Shown here piece by piece: positions 32,147-44,700 of a stretch of 64,000 nt of DNA. Location of the stretch: positions 74,496,383-74,560,382 of the forward strand of contig JAKGHH010000002.1 of NCBI GenBank assembly GCA_022828595.1, in the 5' to 3' direction. The notes under the pieces are model-generated. The model was not told where the DNA came from and did no database searches. It saw only the letters and a program-made list of their open reading frames with translations. The stretch's first letter is position 1; the number at the start of each line of letters is the position of its first letter. The position numbers were made by a program, and so were the translations under genes. This DNA is from Nelumbo lutea (taxonomy: Eukaryota; Streptophyta; Magnoliopsida; Proteales; Nelumbonaceae).

Positions 32147-32640
32147 TAAAAAAGTTTGAATTGTTGACTCACCACCAAAATAAAACTACATTTTTGGGTT
32201 GGTTTGAAATTTGTATTTTATTTCTATCATCAATGAAAAAGTTATTCTTTATCACACTTATCTAATATGGTTAATTAATATAAGATGCAATGAAATGATG
32301 AGATTTGATACCCTAAATATAAGACTTAATGAGAGGGAATTGAATGACGAAAAATGTAGTAATTCAAATTACATTTTGTGATGTCAAAATCAGAGAGGGA
32401 CCAAATCCATAAATAGGGCTATTTTTGTCAAAATAAGATTCAATGAATGTTAATGGGAATTAATATTTTAAATATAAGGCTTAATGCAAGGGACTTGATT
32501 GAAGAGAAAAGTAGTTATTTAAACTATATTTCAATCCATATAAGTAGAGAGGGACCAAATTAAACGTTGGGGTATTTTACTCAAACAAAAGTATATATAT
32601 ATCTATATATACAAGAATATTTTTGAATTTTTTAGAGGAC
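31145..32640. repeat. diverged tandem duplication, period about 745 bp, AT-rich
   Basis: Corresponding landmarks recur about 710-750 bp apart: TTATTCTTATTTGTCACAC (31270s and 31970s), GTTGACTCACCACCAAA (31415 and 32163), AAATATAAGACTTAAT then AGAGGGAATTGAATGA (31570s and 32320s). A smaller 65-bp tandem (31134 and 31199) lies at its start. Non-coding. Confidence 0.7.
32088..32147. repeat. (ATT)n microsatellite
   Basis: About 20 ATT units within the second copy of the 745-bp duplication; absent from the first copy. Confidence 0.95.
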
Positions 32641-33690
32641 TAAATTTACCTCTCGTTATTTAAATTTATTGATAAAAATAAGGGCAAATATGGTAATCAG
32701 TTATTGATATTAAATGAATTGAAAAGAGGTAACTTTTAGATATTCAATGCATTCAATTCCCTTTCATTAAATCCAACATTTAATGTATTTTTAAGACATT
32801 TTTATTTCTTTTTGTCATTAAATTCTATTAATTAAATTCATGCATAATAAATTAATAATTTCAATAACATACAAACTTGTGCTTTTAAAATTTACCTGAA
32901 AAAGTTAATGTTTTCATCTAGGTGGTGGAAAGAAATTAAACCCTTTTGGATCAAATGGTTAATCCATGTTGCCATAATTAAATGAAAAAATAAAAAAATA
33001 TAGAAATTAAAAAAAATGGGAGCATTTTTAACATCATATATTTGACACATGAAACAACAATAAATATGATAAATAAGAAATGTTTTTATTAATGATGGAA
33101 ATGGAGTGTAAAATTTAAAACCAATTGGAAATAAAACTATTTTCCTATTCTCTCATTAAATCCTATATTTAAGATATATTTTTTTTATTATTAAATTCTA
33201 TTGACTAAATCCACAAATTTAATTTTAATAGTATAAAAATAAATATTTAGAAAAGTAAGTTGAAAATAAAACAATTTTCTTCCCTCTTGGTGGTGGGTAA
33301 GCAATTTAACCATTTTAGGTCAAATAGGTTAATAAATAATGTCATAAATAAATAATAAAAAAATAAATAAAAATATATAATAAAAAAAAGAATTAGACAT
33401 ATCTCTAATATTGTATATTCATTATACTAAAAATAAGTATAGAATTTAAGAACTATTTTTATTAATGATGAAAATGGAATGCAAATTTAGAATCAACTTA
33501 GAAATAAAATGATGCCATAGTCAAATAATAAATTTTTAAAAATAGAAAATGCAAAGAATCACAAAAATAAAAAAATAGAGAAAATTTTGGGCACATATCT
33601 AATGTTATATATTTATAAAAAATAAAATATTGGGTATATGTCTAATATTATACATTCATTATATTGAACAAATATAAGTATTATACATAA
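32641..33690. other. AT-rich intergenic DNA
   Basis: Repeated phrases such as TCATTAAAT and ATGATGGAAATGGA(G/A)T suggest decayed copies of the same AT-rich family. No coding sequence. Confidence 0.5.
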
Positions 33691-33699
33691 GAAGTATAA

Positions 33700-34245
33700 T
33701 ATTTTGGGATTCTTCCAACAATTTCCTATGTGCTTTCTCCAAATTTTATGGGCAAGTGAACAACATGAAGGCTGAAATGCAAGCTCTTAGAGATGGTCTA
33801 CAACTAGCTTGTTCCATGGGAATAACCAACCTACTTATTTACTCAAATAATCTCTCCTTGGTTAACATGGTTTAGGGTTCTTCACATTCGTGGTCATTTT
33901 GGTATGAGTTGTAGATAATCCCAGTCTTGTTACAACAAGTAAACTTCACCATTTCCCATTGCTACCGAAAAACAAACTTAGTGGCCGACATGCTGGTAAA
34001 TGAGGGGTGTGGTGCAACTCATGACATGGTGTACTTCTCTCATCATAGTCTATCCCCGAGGGCTCGGGCAGCATTCCACAATGATCGTCTAGGGTTCTCT
34101 TATCTCTGGAGTATATAGTTCTTTTGTGTTCCTTGGATAGATTTATGAGTGTATAGAACACCTTGTATAGATTTTTAGAAGGATAAGATTTTTATATTCC
34201 CCTCCCCCATAGGAGTTCTTTTGTGCATATTAATAAAATTAAACA
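33700..34245 (+). mobile_element. LINE RNase H (RVT_3-type) fragment
   Basis: The + strand reads VNNMKAEMQALRDGLQLACS, SHCYRKTNLVADMLVNEGC and PRARAAFHNDRLGFSYLW with intervening stops. This is the C-terminus of the LINE branch whose proteins end ...LRLDRLGFPY. It ends in a 3' tail TTAATAAAATTAAACAG. Confidence 0.75.
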
Positions 34246-34804
34246 GTGGCCACCCCTCCACCAAGGATATTTAGGGCTAAAAAAAATTTAATGTCAACCT
34301 AAAAGTCAAACTATTTTTCTTTTTGGGTGGTAGGTTAGTCGTTTGGGTCAAAATGGATTAATTGATGATATGAAAGTTAAATAATAAATCTTGAAAAAAT
34401 AAAAAAAGTATTAGTAATCAAAAGAATATATAAAAATTATATATTGATTATGTCAAACAAAAATTAAGTGTAATAAGTAAAAATTATTTATGTAATGTAG
34501 CTGAAATATATAATTCAAAACTAATCCAAAAACAAAACTATTTTCTTCTTTGGATGGTGGGTCAATGATCCAACTTTTCAAAGAAACTCATGATGTCATA
34601 ATTGAATATATAAATATTTAAAAAGATAGAACACAAAAATGAAAAAAGTATAGAATTTTGTTGAAAACATTTGGGAACATTTCTAATGTTATATATTCAT
34701 CATATTAAATAAAAATAATTGTTAAAATAAAAGTTATTTTTATTTGTGACAGAAATGAAATACATATAATAATAATAATAATAATAATAATAGTTGTTAT
34801 CATA

Positions 34805-34845
<41 letters not shown>

Positions 34846-36280
34846 ATGTTATTAAATATATAATATATATTGTGGGCCAGGCTTGAGGAGTTGGGCCTAA
34901 TCTTGGCACAAAATTTTGTGGGCTGGGCTGGACTGGGCCAAGAATGGGCCAAGAATGATCACCCGTACTCTCTGCTAATTTTCCATACTAATTAACTACC
35001 CTACTCTTTGCATGGTTAGGAAAGTAAAAAATGATAAAATTGGCCATATTCCCTTCTATATGCGTTTTTGAAGGAAAATCAAGAGAGGGATGACTGTAGG
35101 AAAGAGGAGGGGTGGCAATAGGAATGGTAACAGAGGAGAGTGTTAAGACTAAAGATGGAATATTAAAAGGTAGGAGCAATGTTTTCAACCCTTAGTCCAA
35201 TGCTGGTTGGATTGGTAGACCAGTTACCAAGACAATTTATCAAGTCCATTTCACCCTTCTTAAACAGTGACTACTCTCTCCCCCACAAGTTTTAGATTCC
35301 AACAGTTTGCCCCTCTGTTAATATTCCATCAGTTAATTTAGAAAAAAACATTTTCATGTGGCTGTGTATTAAACAGTTCTAAATCCCCAAACTACCCTTC
35401 TCTTAATTTATGGGACCATTTTGCCATTTCTCTTATATATTTGTATAAACCTTATGTTTCTTCTTTCTCACTCAAAGTGGGTGAGAAACTGAGGGAAAGA
35501 TAATATGCTTTGGTCCTGTCCATGTCATCCTCTTGTCCATATGAATTTCAAAAGGTAGAGAAAGTTTTGGTGGCTGAAAATTTGATGCACCATCTGGATG
35601 GTTGAGATTAATTTGCTAATCATAGGAGACTATATTGGTGGTTGAGATTTGAGAGACAAAGAAGGAAAGTTGGATATCTACACTATTATAAAGCGGATAC
35701 TTGTCTGTCAAAAAAATTAATTTGATTATATAATGTCAACTTATTGCTTTATCCTTGCACATGTGCATAGTATGTGTTCATACACTAGTGAGTAGTGACT
35801 AAACTGATGTAGAAATCAATGCATAGTCTTCTTTGGTGCCCATTTGGGAGGGTTTTCACATAGTGGTGTATGGCACTACATGAGCTGAGAAACCTGGGAT
35901 ACAATAAAGCTGTTTTTGACAAAAATCTAGAAAGCTTAAAGTAGGCTTAAATGAGCCACATAATCGACTCTGGTGAGCTATCTCAAGTAGCTTCTCTGAA
36001 GCAGTTCACTCAATGTACTCAATCAGTACAGAAGCCACCCAAATGGGCTCTTGGTGTAGAGAGAACCAGAGGTAGTGATGCCTGATTTTGGTTAGTTGAA
36101 GTGGTCATATTTTCACTTTGATGTCCTAGGTATATATTTCTCACAATTATAGCTCATATCTCTAGAAGAGAGGTTTTTACAAGCTGAAGAATGTTTCATT
36201 ACAAAACAATCTTGAAAGATCAGGATCCCCATGGGAAGGCCAGAGATTATTGATGTTAAAAGCCATAGTAGAGCAGTAAG
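34246..36280. other. intergenic DNA without genes
   Basis: Includes a (TAA)n run at about 34768-34793, a TA-rich run to 34866 and a short hAT-like stretch (GGGCC/GGGCTGG) at 34870-34960. Nothing coding. Confidence 0.5.
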
Positions 36281-37600
36281 GAGCAATGTTTTAAAAACCA
36301 ACTTGGAAACAGAACTGCTGTGGCCACTGGTTCCCAGGTCAGCAGTTCGACTGTCTGGGTTGAACGGTTCAGGTGGTTTAATTAGATTGGAATATTAAGG
36401 CAAATATTCATTACTCTTTTAGTCTTTTATGAGAAAAGAGATCGAGACATATGTGGTTGGTTGAGAAAGAAAGAAGAAAGAAAGAAAGAAAGAAAGAAAG
36501 GAAAGAAATAAAGGAAGGAGAGAGAAAAAAAGAATGAAGGAGAAAAAGAAATGAAATGAAGGAAAGAGGGAGAGAAGGAGGAAAAGAGGAGGATCCAACG
36601 TTCATTGGTGATGACAACAGCGATGATAGCAGCAACTGAAACGCAGTGGCAACCATTCGTATCTGTCTCTGATCTCAGATCTGAGATTTGATCTCTCCGC
36701 TCCAATCTTGCTTTCCTGTAATTTTTCTCAATCTCTCTCTCTCTCTGGAATCTCAGTGATCCCAGATCTGAGATCATTCTTGTCTCTGTCCCTCCCCATC
36801 TCTCAATCTCCTCTGCTTCCTTATTAAACCAAAACCACTATTTGAGTCGAACAGGTTGATGATTCAACCATCTGGGTCAACAACGATTCAAAATGACATC
36901 TATGAGAATATTCCGAATTTGTTTGTAAACCTGATTAAGCATTGGCAAGTGCTGACTAGTGCAAGTCTTTTCTCTAAAGCGGTGCTCACTTATCTTTAGA
37001 CGATTCAGCCTGATTATTTATGGTGCCTTGCTTATTGATAGTCATATAGATTATGATGTTATAGGCTTATAGCTAAAAACTTGTTCAAATTTGAAACCAT
37101 GTGGCTCCGGCACCATGATTATAATAAGGGGGTAGTTGAATTGGCTTGGCATAGGGCGGAAGAGAAGATGGTTCAAACTAGAGGCAACCCTTTGAATGGG
37201 TCAGATGGGTCAATAGTTCTACCGGGTAGACAGTTACAGTTAATTGACCATGTTAACAGTTTTTTGTAATATAATAAATAGTCCGGCGAATGAGGGCTTG
37301 GATCTGCTACCCACGAGCTCTTTACACATCCGGATTACAACTGTGTATTGGGAATATCTTGTCATTCACGGGGAGATGTTCCCGATACATAGAAGTGGCG
37401 TTCAATGGGTAGGGGGATGTGGGAACAATTTGTGGTTAGCAGATCCAGGGAAGGATTAGTTGAACACAATACTTTAATTTCTCACTGTGGGCCCCATATA
37501 CTTTCCCAGCCCACCGAACAGCTACAGCGTTCAGCTAATCCAAATTCAATCCGAAGTGGGTGAATGACAGTTGAAAACACTGTTCTGGAAACCATAAAAA
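36281..37600. other. intergenic DNA with MITE-like and simple repeats
   Basis: 36290-36380 and 36830-36895 carry inverted-type TTTAAAAACC / GGTTGAACGGTTC motifs around a (GAAA)n stretch (about 36466-36500). 37290-37457 has GGATCTGCTACCCAC against GTGGTTAGCAGATCC at its ends, suggesting a small inverted-repeat element. No coding sequence. Confidence 0.4.
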
Positions 37601-37920
37601 ATCAAGAAAATATGAGACTTATGTGCCAACCCTCATTTTTTATCATTTGGCGGATGAATAAAGGCAAGGAAGTCAAATAAAAAAAGTTGCATTAAATTAA
37701 GCAACATAAGGCCAAACTGAAAGCACCAAGATACATCACTGCTGTTGTTATTGCTATACAACTTTACAATTATATACTGTAGAAGGTGCAATTTAGTACA
37801 AGTAATGGCATATTCCTTTAAGACTGCAGATTGCACCTCTGACCACAATCTTGCAATAATACAAACCTCACTAGTATGGAATTCTCACTTGTAATGTTAC
37901 TAGTAAACTCCACAGCCCCA

Positions 37921-37985
37921 AATCTTCTTAGAAGTACACTTTCCCCCAAGAGGCATCTACCTTGTCTCTCAAAAAAAAAAAAAAA
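37921..37985 (+). mobile_element. very short retroposed insert with poly(A)
   Basis: About 48 bp plus an A17-type tail, flanked by 19-bp direct repeats AGTAAACTCCACAGCCCCA (37902-37920) and AGTAAACTCCACAACCCCA (37986-38004). Consistent with a LINE-mobilised RNA fragment downstream of the gamma-tubulin complex gene. Confidence 0.7.
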
Positions 37986-38621
37986 AGTAAACTCCACAAC
38001 CCCAATGATCAGACCATCTCAATGAGACCCAAATTACAATTGGTTCCATCTTATCAGTGTGTGGCTGATACTCAGCAGACATGCACCCCATACTTCCCAG
38101 AACCAAACACCTAACATAGCACATCTTGAAATAAAACTGGGCTAAAAGGAACCGCATTAATGAAAATAAATTGGGAACATTTTGATGTTTGAGTTTTCAT
38201 GAACCAGGACCCCATATGACTAAAACATATTTCAGATGTGCATGTGAAAGGTGAGAATTTCTGCAAAGACTGCCCACTAACAAAACATGAAACCAAGAAT
38301 GGTAGTTTAAAGACTCATCCCTTCCTGTTGCTTCATTATTTACTCAGGCAGATTCATATGATACATAACTCTTAATTTGCTCACAACCATGCTGATCAGG
38401 GAATACTTGAGAAGGTCACATACTGTACGCTCTTGTTCCAGAAAAAAAGATCCCTTCTATTGACTCAATGGAGTAACTCTCAATTTCAGATAAGTGCTCA
38501 CCAAGCTAAATGCAGTAAGTGATTTAGCAGGTCACACTGACCTGTCTTGCCTCCTGTTCCAATGGAAGATGGCAAACAAAGCCTTTTCTTAAGCTTTCTC
38601 AGAACTTAGAAAATAAATGGC

Positions 38622-38792
38622 TCAAGGTGCAAAATGGATTATCCCATCACCAAATATGTTTGAATAATAGTCATTATAATTAAGATACCCCCAGAAACGA
38701 CAAAGACCAAAGTCCCCATGTTTTGCGGACTTTAAATAACAGAGATATAAATCTTTAAGATTTTTCTCAAACGTTGCCTTGATTGCCAGCAC
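38622..38792 (-). CDS. GCP6-like last exon
   Basis: 56 codons plus stop TGA after acceptor CATTGCAG|GTG. It encodes [20 protein letters not shown] through [10 protein letters not shown]. High conservation is expected in this region of GCP6. Confidence 0.85.
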   Translation of the reverse strand: MLAIKATFEKNLKDLYLCYLKSAKHGDFGLCRFWGYLNYNDYYSNIFGDGIIHFAP

Positions 38793-41700
38793 CTGCAATG
38801 TCAGACACTTTCAGTTATCTAAAACAGTTAGTGATATGAAATCAGAAAGGGATATGATTAACAGAAAGGGAAAATGTACACACAAACAAGTAAAAACCTG
38901 CAAGCACTTAAGCCATGTTAATAATGGAAGATGCACATCAACAAACTTAAATTTTGCAGAGTTCTAGTTTATTTGGTTTTAACTAAAAGAAACAAAAGAA
39001 AGAAAATCCTTGTATAGTAATTGATAAAAGTTTTCTAGATGGGTCCCTATATCCCATTACTTCCTGGTTTAGAAACCCCATAATTTGTTGGATCTTTTCT
39101 CCAAGTAACATTATGTTTTTCAAAATTTTGAGAGGACAAATTGCCCCAGAGAAGAAGAATGTGGATCCACAATTGAAACTTGACAAATGAGAAATTGGCA
39201 TGACTGTGGGAGTACTTTCTGTAACCCCCTAAGCTGCCATTTGTAAATTCCTAGGTTGTTTAGATCCCTTTGCTGCATAGCAACGGGTGCAGGGTTAGGT
39301 CTGGTTAAGGTCAACCCTAGCCCAATCCTAGACATTGAACCCCCAACCCTAAGCTTAATTCAACTGGCCTCCAAGCAGATATAATCAATCCTAACCAATG
39401 CCTTGGTCCAGTTTCTAAAAACGTTACTGTGTTTCCAAAGCACTATACTTATGTGACACCAATATATCCTACCCTTCAAACTTTTTTTTTTGGTGCATTA
39501 CACACACACACACACACACACACGTCAGTTTGAAGTTGCCTGAGGCCTTAACCCTAACCTAACTCCACTTTATTTTGGGTTGGGTAGGTGAACCCAGCCC
39601 AAGTTGCCCCCCTTTGCACAGGCATCCATATCTGTGTCCCCAAGTTTTTCATAATCTAGAATATAACCTAGCATTTTATGTAATATAATCTAAAGAAATG
39701 TCAGTTTTCCATGTCCTAATGCCACCTAAATAACCAAATCTGTCTGTATTATATATAGGAAAGATGGAGGCCAGGAGTCCTCTAACCTCAGTGTTCACAA
39801 TGACCTCCTCTCCTTTCTCACACAACACAACTTGGGAATTTGGGATGGGCTTGGGTGGGTTTGGTTTAGTCTGTGCAGGATGTTCAGGTTTAAAAGTCTT
39901 TTTTCTCAAATTTTGCACTTTTACTTTTCATTTTGATTGTATGGTGATAAAATTCATATCTATACCAGTTTCAAGTATAGAATAACAGAAGAAAAAGAGA
40001 GAAGAGAGAAAGGAGAAGAGGAGAAAAAAAGGCTGGTTCGAACTCAGAGAAAACTCTCTAGTTGGATAGGTTTTATTTATAAGTTTCTAATTAAAAGCAC
40101 AAAGATAGTTGTGCCCCTATTTAAGTTTGGGACGCAACACTTAAATTAGACTAAAACAGAAATTACACGACACTCTTAACATAAAGATAAATGACCAAAC
40201 TACCCCTCTACGGCCGACTCTAACACTCCCTCTCAAGTGGGTAAGTATATGTCATATAGTCCCAGCTTGTTACATATGTAATGCACTCTTCTCCGACTCA
40301 ATCCTTTGGTGAACAAGTCTGCCTAGTGGCTTCTTTTCTTTACGTATGCAGTACATATCACTCCACCGAGCACCTTCTCTCTCACAATTTGACAATCAAC
40401 TTCTATATGTTTTGTTCTCTCATGAAAAAACTGTATTGGAAGAAATGTGGACTGCAGCTTGGTTGTCACATTGTAGCTTCATAGGGGTATCAATTTTTTT
40501 TATTTTTTATGAATTTCATAGGAGTATCAATTGAGTACCCCTTCTCTTGTAAGAGATTCCTCAACCACACTAGTTCACATGTTGTGTGTGCCATGGCTCT
40601 ATATTCAGCTTCTGCACTGCTTCTTGCCACCACAGTTTGCTTCTTGCTCTTCCATGTCACCAAATTGCCCCCAAGAAAGGTGCAATACCCTATAGTAGAT
40701 CTCTTGCAAGATATTGAACCGGCCCCAATCAACATCTATGTATCCTTCTAACTCAAGACTTCCTCCACTCTTACATAACATGCCACAACCTGGAGCTCCT
40801 TTCAAGTAACTTACTATTCTTAAAACTGCATTCCAATGTGGAACCCGAGGGCTCTGCATAAACCGACTCATCACACTAATTGCAAATGAGATATCTGGCT
40901 GAGTAATGGTTAGGTAGTTCAATTTACCCACCAACCTCCCGCACCTTCCAGGGTCTTCAAACTCCTCACTACATCACTACTAAACTTGACATTTGGTTCC
41001 ATGGGTATTTCGGTTGGTTTAGCACCCAAAAATCTTGTCTCCTCCAATAGATCAGGGACATAATTCCTATGACAAGATTAATACCATGCTTAGACCTTGC
41101 TAACTCTATCCTCAAGAAATACCTTAATTTACCAAGATCCTTTGTTTGAAAGTGCTCATGCAGAAAGGTCTTCTACCTATCAATCCCTACCTGTCATTGC
41201 CGATAATAACAATGTCATTTACATATACCACAAATAAAATCTTCCTAGCACTTGAATCATAGTTAAATACTGAATGATCAACCCGACACTGTTTCATGCC
41301 AAATTTTTTTACCATTTCATTGAGTCTACCAAGCCATGAACAGGGGGACTATTTAAGTCCATAAATGGCCTTCTTGAGTCTTTAAACCTTACCATCCTCC
41401 CTTTGAGCAACAAACCTTGGTGGTTGCTCCATATAGACCTCCACAAGAAGGTCACCATGTAAAAAGGCATTCTTGATATCAAGGTAAAACAAACGCCAAT
41501 CATACATAGCAGCTAAAGAGATCAAAACATGATTTAGATCAATCTTAACAACATGAGAGAAAGTCTATGTAGTCAAAGCCATACAATTGGGAATAATTTT
41601 TTGCAATCGATCGAGCTTTCAACCGCTCTACACTACCATCGGGTAAATACTTGACAGTGTATATCCACTTACAACCTGGAGAGTCATGAAGGAGCATGGT

Positions 41701-44700
41701 GAGATCCCATGTATGATTGTGAGTCAAAGTTGGAAGTTCTTCTTCCATTGCATGGTGCCACCCTAGAGAGGCAAGAGCTTTCTGGACATCCTTAGGAACA
41801 TAAACAAACTATTCATAGGAGGTAGAAAGGTGAGAAAAAGAAACATAATTATAAATGATGAGTGCAACTACGTTTACCTTTCCACAAGGCATGGGAAGAT
41901 CATGGTTAGAGATAGGGGGCAAGGCTGGTGTGGGAACAACTGCTGAATTTGTTGAAGGTGAAGAAGTTGGAGGAGCCAGTACATGTTGATGTGTATACAC
42001 TTTCCGGATGGGTGGTCATTCAAATAGGGAGTTGCACTGGAGGCAAAGACTTGGTCACAACTGGAACAAGAGGAATGGGGTACTCATCTGGAACTGGAAG
42101 TGGGGGTGAAGGAGAACGTCGGGAATGGGGTTATAACACTTACACCCTTTTTGAATCCTAGAATAGCCAAGAAAGATACACTTAGTGGATTGTGCATCTA
42201 ATTTGTCCATTCCAGGTCCAAGATTATGGACAAAACACATACCCAAAAACCCTAGGAGCAAGAGGAAAAGAAGACAAGGTAGGAAAGAAAACAGAGAAGG
42301 GAGAATGACCTTCAAGAATAGACATGGGCATCTGATTAATAAGGAAGCAAGATGTAAGCACAACATCACTCCAAAAACGTTTGGGTAACCACACTCTTAA
42401 CATATGGTAAAATTGGATAACTATAATTGTACAATTGATGTAAAGCTATTTATGAGTTATGGGGAAAGTTGTTTTATTCTTTTGTTTTTTTGTACGGATT
42501 TTTGTTTATTTTAATTAAATATTGGTCATTTTCATTATTTATTTTTACTTCTCATATCTTATACCTACACTATAAAACACTATAAAACAAATTCTGAATA
42601 ATTTTTTTCAAACCATTTTCTTAAAATACTTTATAGTCCTCAAACACTTCTTTATTAATTAAAATGCACATAAAATATTTTTCTAGAACCCATTACCAAA
42701 TTTCTATTCAACCTTAAACATTGCATGATTTGAGTTGCTAGTTTTAGATTATTGGGCATAGATATATCAAAAGAGGTTCTTCTTGACTTAATTGCTTTGA
42801 AGCCTGAAGGACTAGTCCTCGGCCACACAAAATAATCACAATGCAGATACACACCATCCATTTAATAGACCTCTACATCAGCCACATGTAAAGTATACTT
42901 GTACACCTTACCCTCTTCCACCATGTTCACTTGTCCAGTAGACCTTAATTCCTGATTTTTTGAAAACAAAGTAAACCTATTTTCCGTGTAGACTGCTTTA
43001 AGAACGGAAATGTCCACATGGAAAGAGGTTAATTAATATTTTATGTAATATATTTTAATAAATAATAGGATTAACCTATGATATACCAAGTATTTAGTTG
43101 TAAATCATGCCTGCAATAATTTGAATTAAAAGAAAAGAAATAGGAGAAAAGGAGATTGAAGAGAGAGAAGTGGAGGAAGAAGATGGAAGAAAAGGAAGAA
43201 GAGAGAGTTGTTAAAAAAACTCTCTTCAGCCCCCAATGATCTCTTTTATTCTTTGTTGTAAAATAATAAGGACAATTACATGACTGCCCTTAGTAGGGCG
43301 TCTATCACTAAAGACAACAATAAAAAACAAGAAAACATGCCTATAACTAAGGCCCACTGCCTAATAACAGATCATAAACACAAGTTAAAGAAAAACAAAG
43401 AAACTAAGGCTTATTCGGCCCATTATCTCTACACTCCCCCTCAAGCTAAGCATAGATATTAATCATGCCTAACTTGCTTACACAATGTTGTAACTTTGCC
43501 TTGGGGACACCCTTGGTTAGAACATTTGCTAATTGTTGCTCTGAGGCAAGAAAAGGAAGGAAAACTTCCCCGGAAGCTACCCTTTCACTTATAAAATGCC
43601 AATCAACTTCAATATGTTTTGTTTTGTCATGCTGAATTGGGCTGTGAGCTATGTTGATCGCAACCTGATTATCACAGTAAAGCATTAAGGGCTTATCATG
43701 TGTAATACCCATCTCCTCTAGAAGTGACTTGAGTCATAAGAACTCTGAAACTCCATGTGCCATTGCCCTGTACTCTACCTCAGCTGAAGACCCTGGCTAT
43801 TACTGACTGTTTCTTACTCTTCTAAAATGCCGATCAACTTCAATGTATTTTGTTCTTTCATGCTGAACTGGGTTGTGAGCTATGTCGATCGCAGCTTGAT
43901 TATCTCAGTAAAGCATTAAGGGCTTATCATGTGTAATATCCATCTCCTCTAGAAGTGACCTGAGTCATGACAACTCTGAAACTCCATGTGCCGTTGCCCT
44001 ATACTCTGCCTCAACCAAAGACCCTGGTTATTACTGACTATTTCTAACTCTTCTAGGAGACAATGTTCCCTACAACCAAGGCACAGTAACCCGATGTAGA
44101 TCTCCTATCATCAATAGTACCAGCCCAATTGACATTTGTGTAAGCCTCTAGCTTCATGTGTCCACGCCTAGAGAAGAGGATACCCTTTCCTGGAGTTCCC
44201 TTCAAGTAACGCAGAACTTGTTTTGCGGCAGCCATATGTGTCTCTAGGGGCATGCATAAACTAACTGATCACACTAACAGCATATTAGATATAAGGGCCA
44301 GTCATAACTCACTGCCAAGGATGACAAAACTTTCACTGTGGTCATTTTTGCATCTGGTGAGAAAGACTCTATATAATCAACTTCATATACCTGGGTATAA
44401 CCCTTGGCTACTAGCCGAGCCTTATAGCTCTCAATGGTGCCATCAACATGATACTTGATAGTGAACACCCACTTACATCCTACCGGTTCCTTCCCATGAG
44501 GCAAATCCACAATATCCCAAACATGATTTTTACGAAGTGCTTCTATTTCAATTTTCATAGCCTCCCTCCATTCTAGCTTAGACAAGGCCTCTATAATTGA
44601 CTTGGGTATAGGCTGAGAAGAAATGGAGGCTAAAAAAATAATAAGGTGGGGATAACAAGCTATAAGATAGGTGTTACAATGTGTTGTACATTTCTTCTTA

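Noticed and set aside
32059..32265. Tyr-rich open frame over (ATT)n
   Set aside because: It is a reading of an (ATT)n microsatellite; no gene.
34700..34909. Tyr/Ile-rich minus-strand frame
   Set aside because: Simple (TAA)n and (TA)n repeats.
36411..36777. Ser/Phe-rich open frames
   Set aside because: Translate a (GAAA)n purine tract; no coding evidence.
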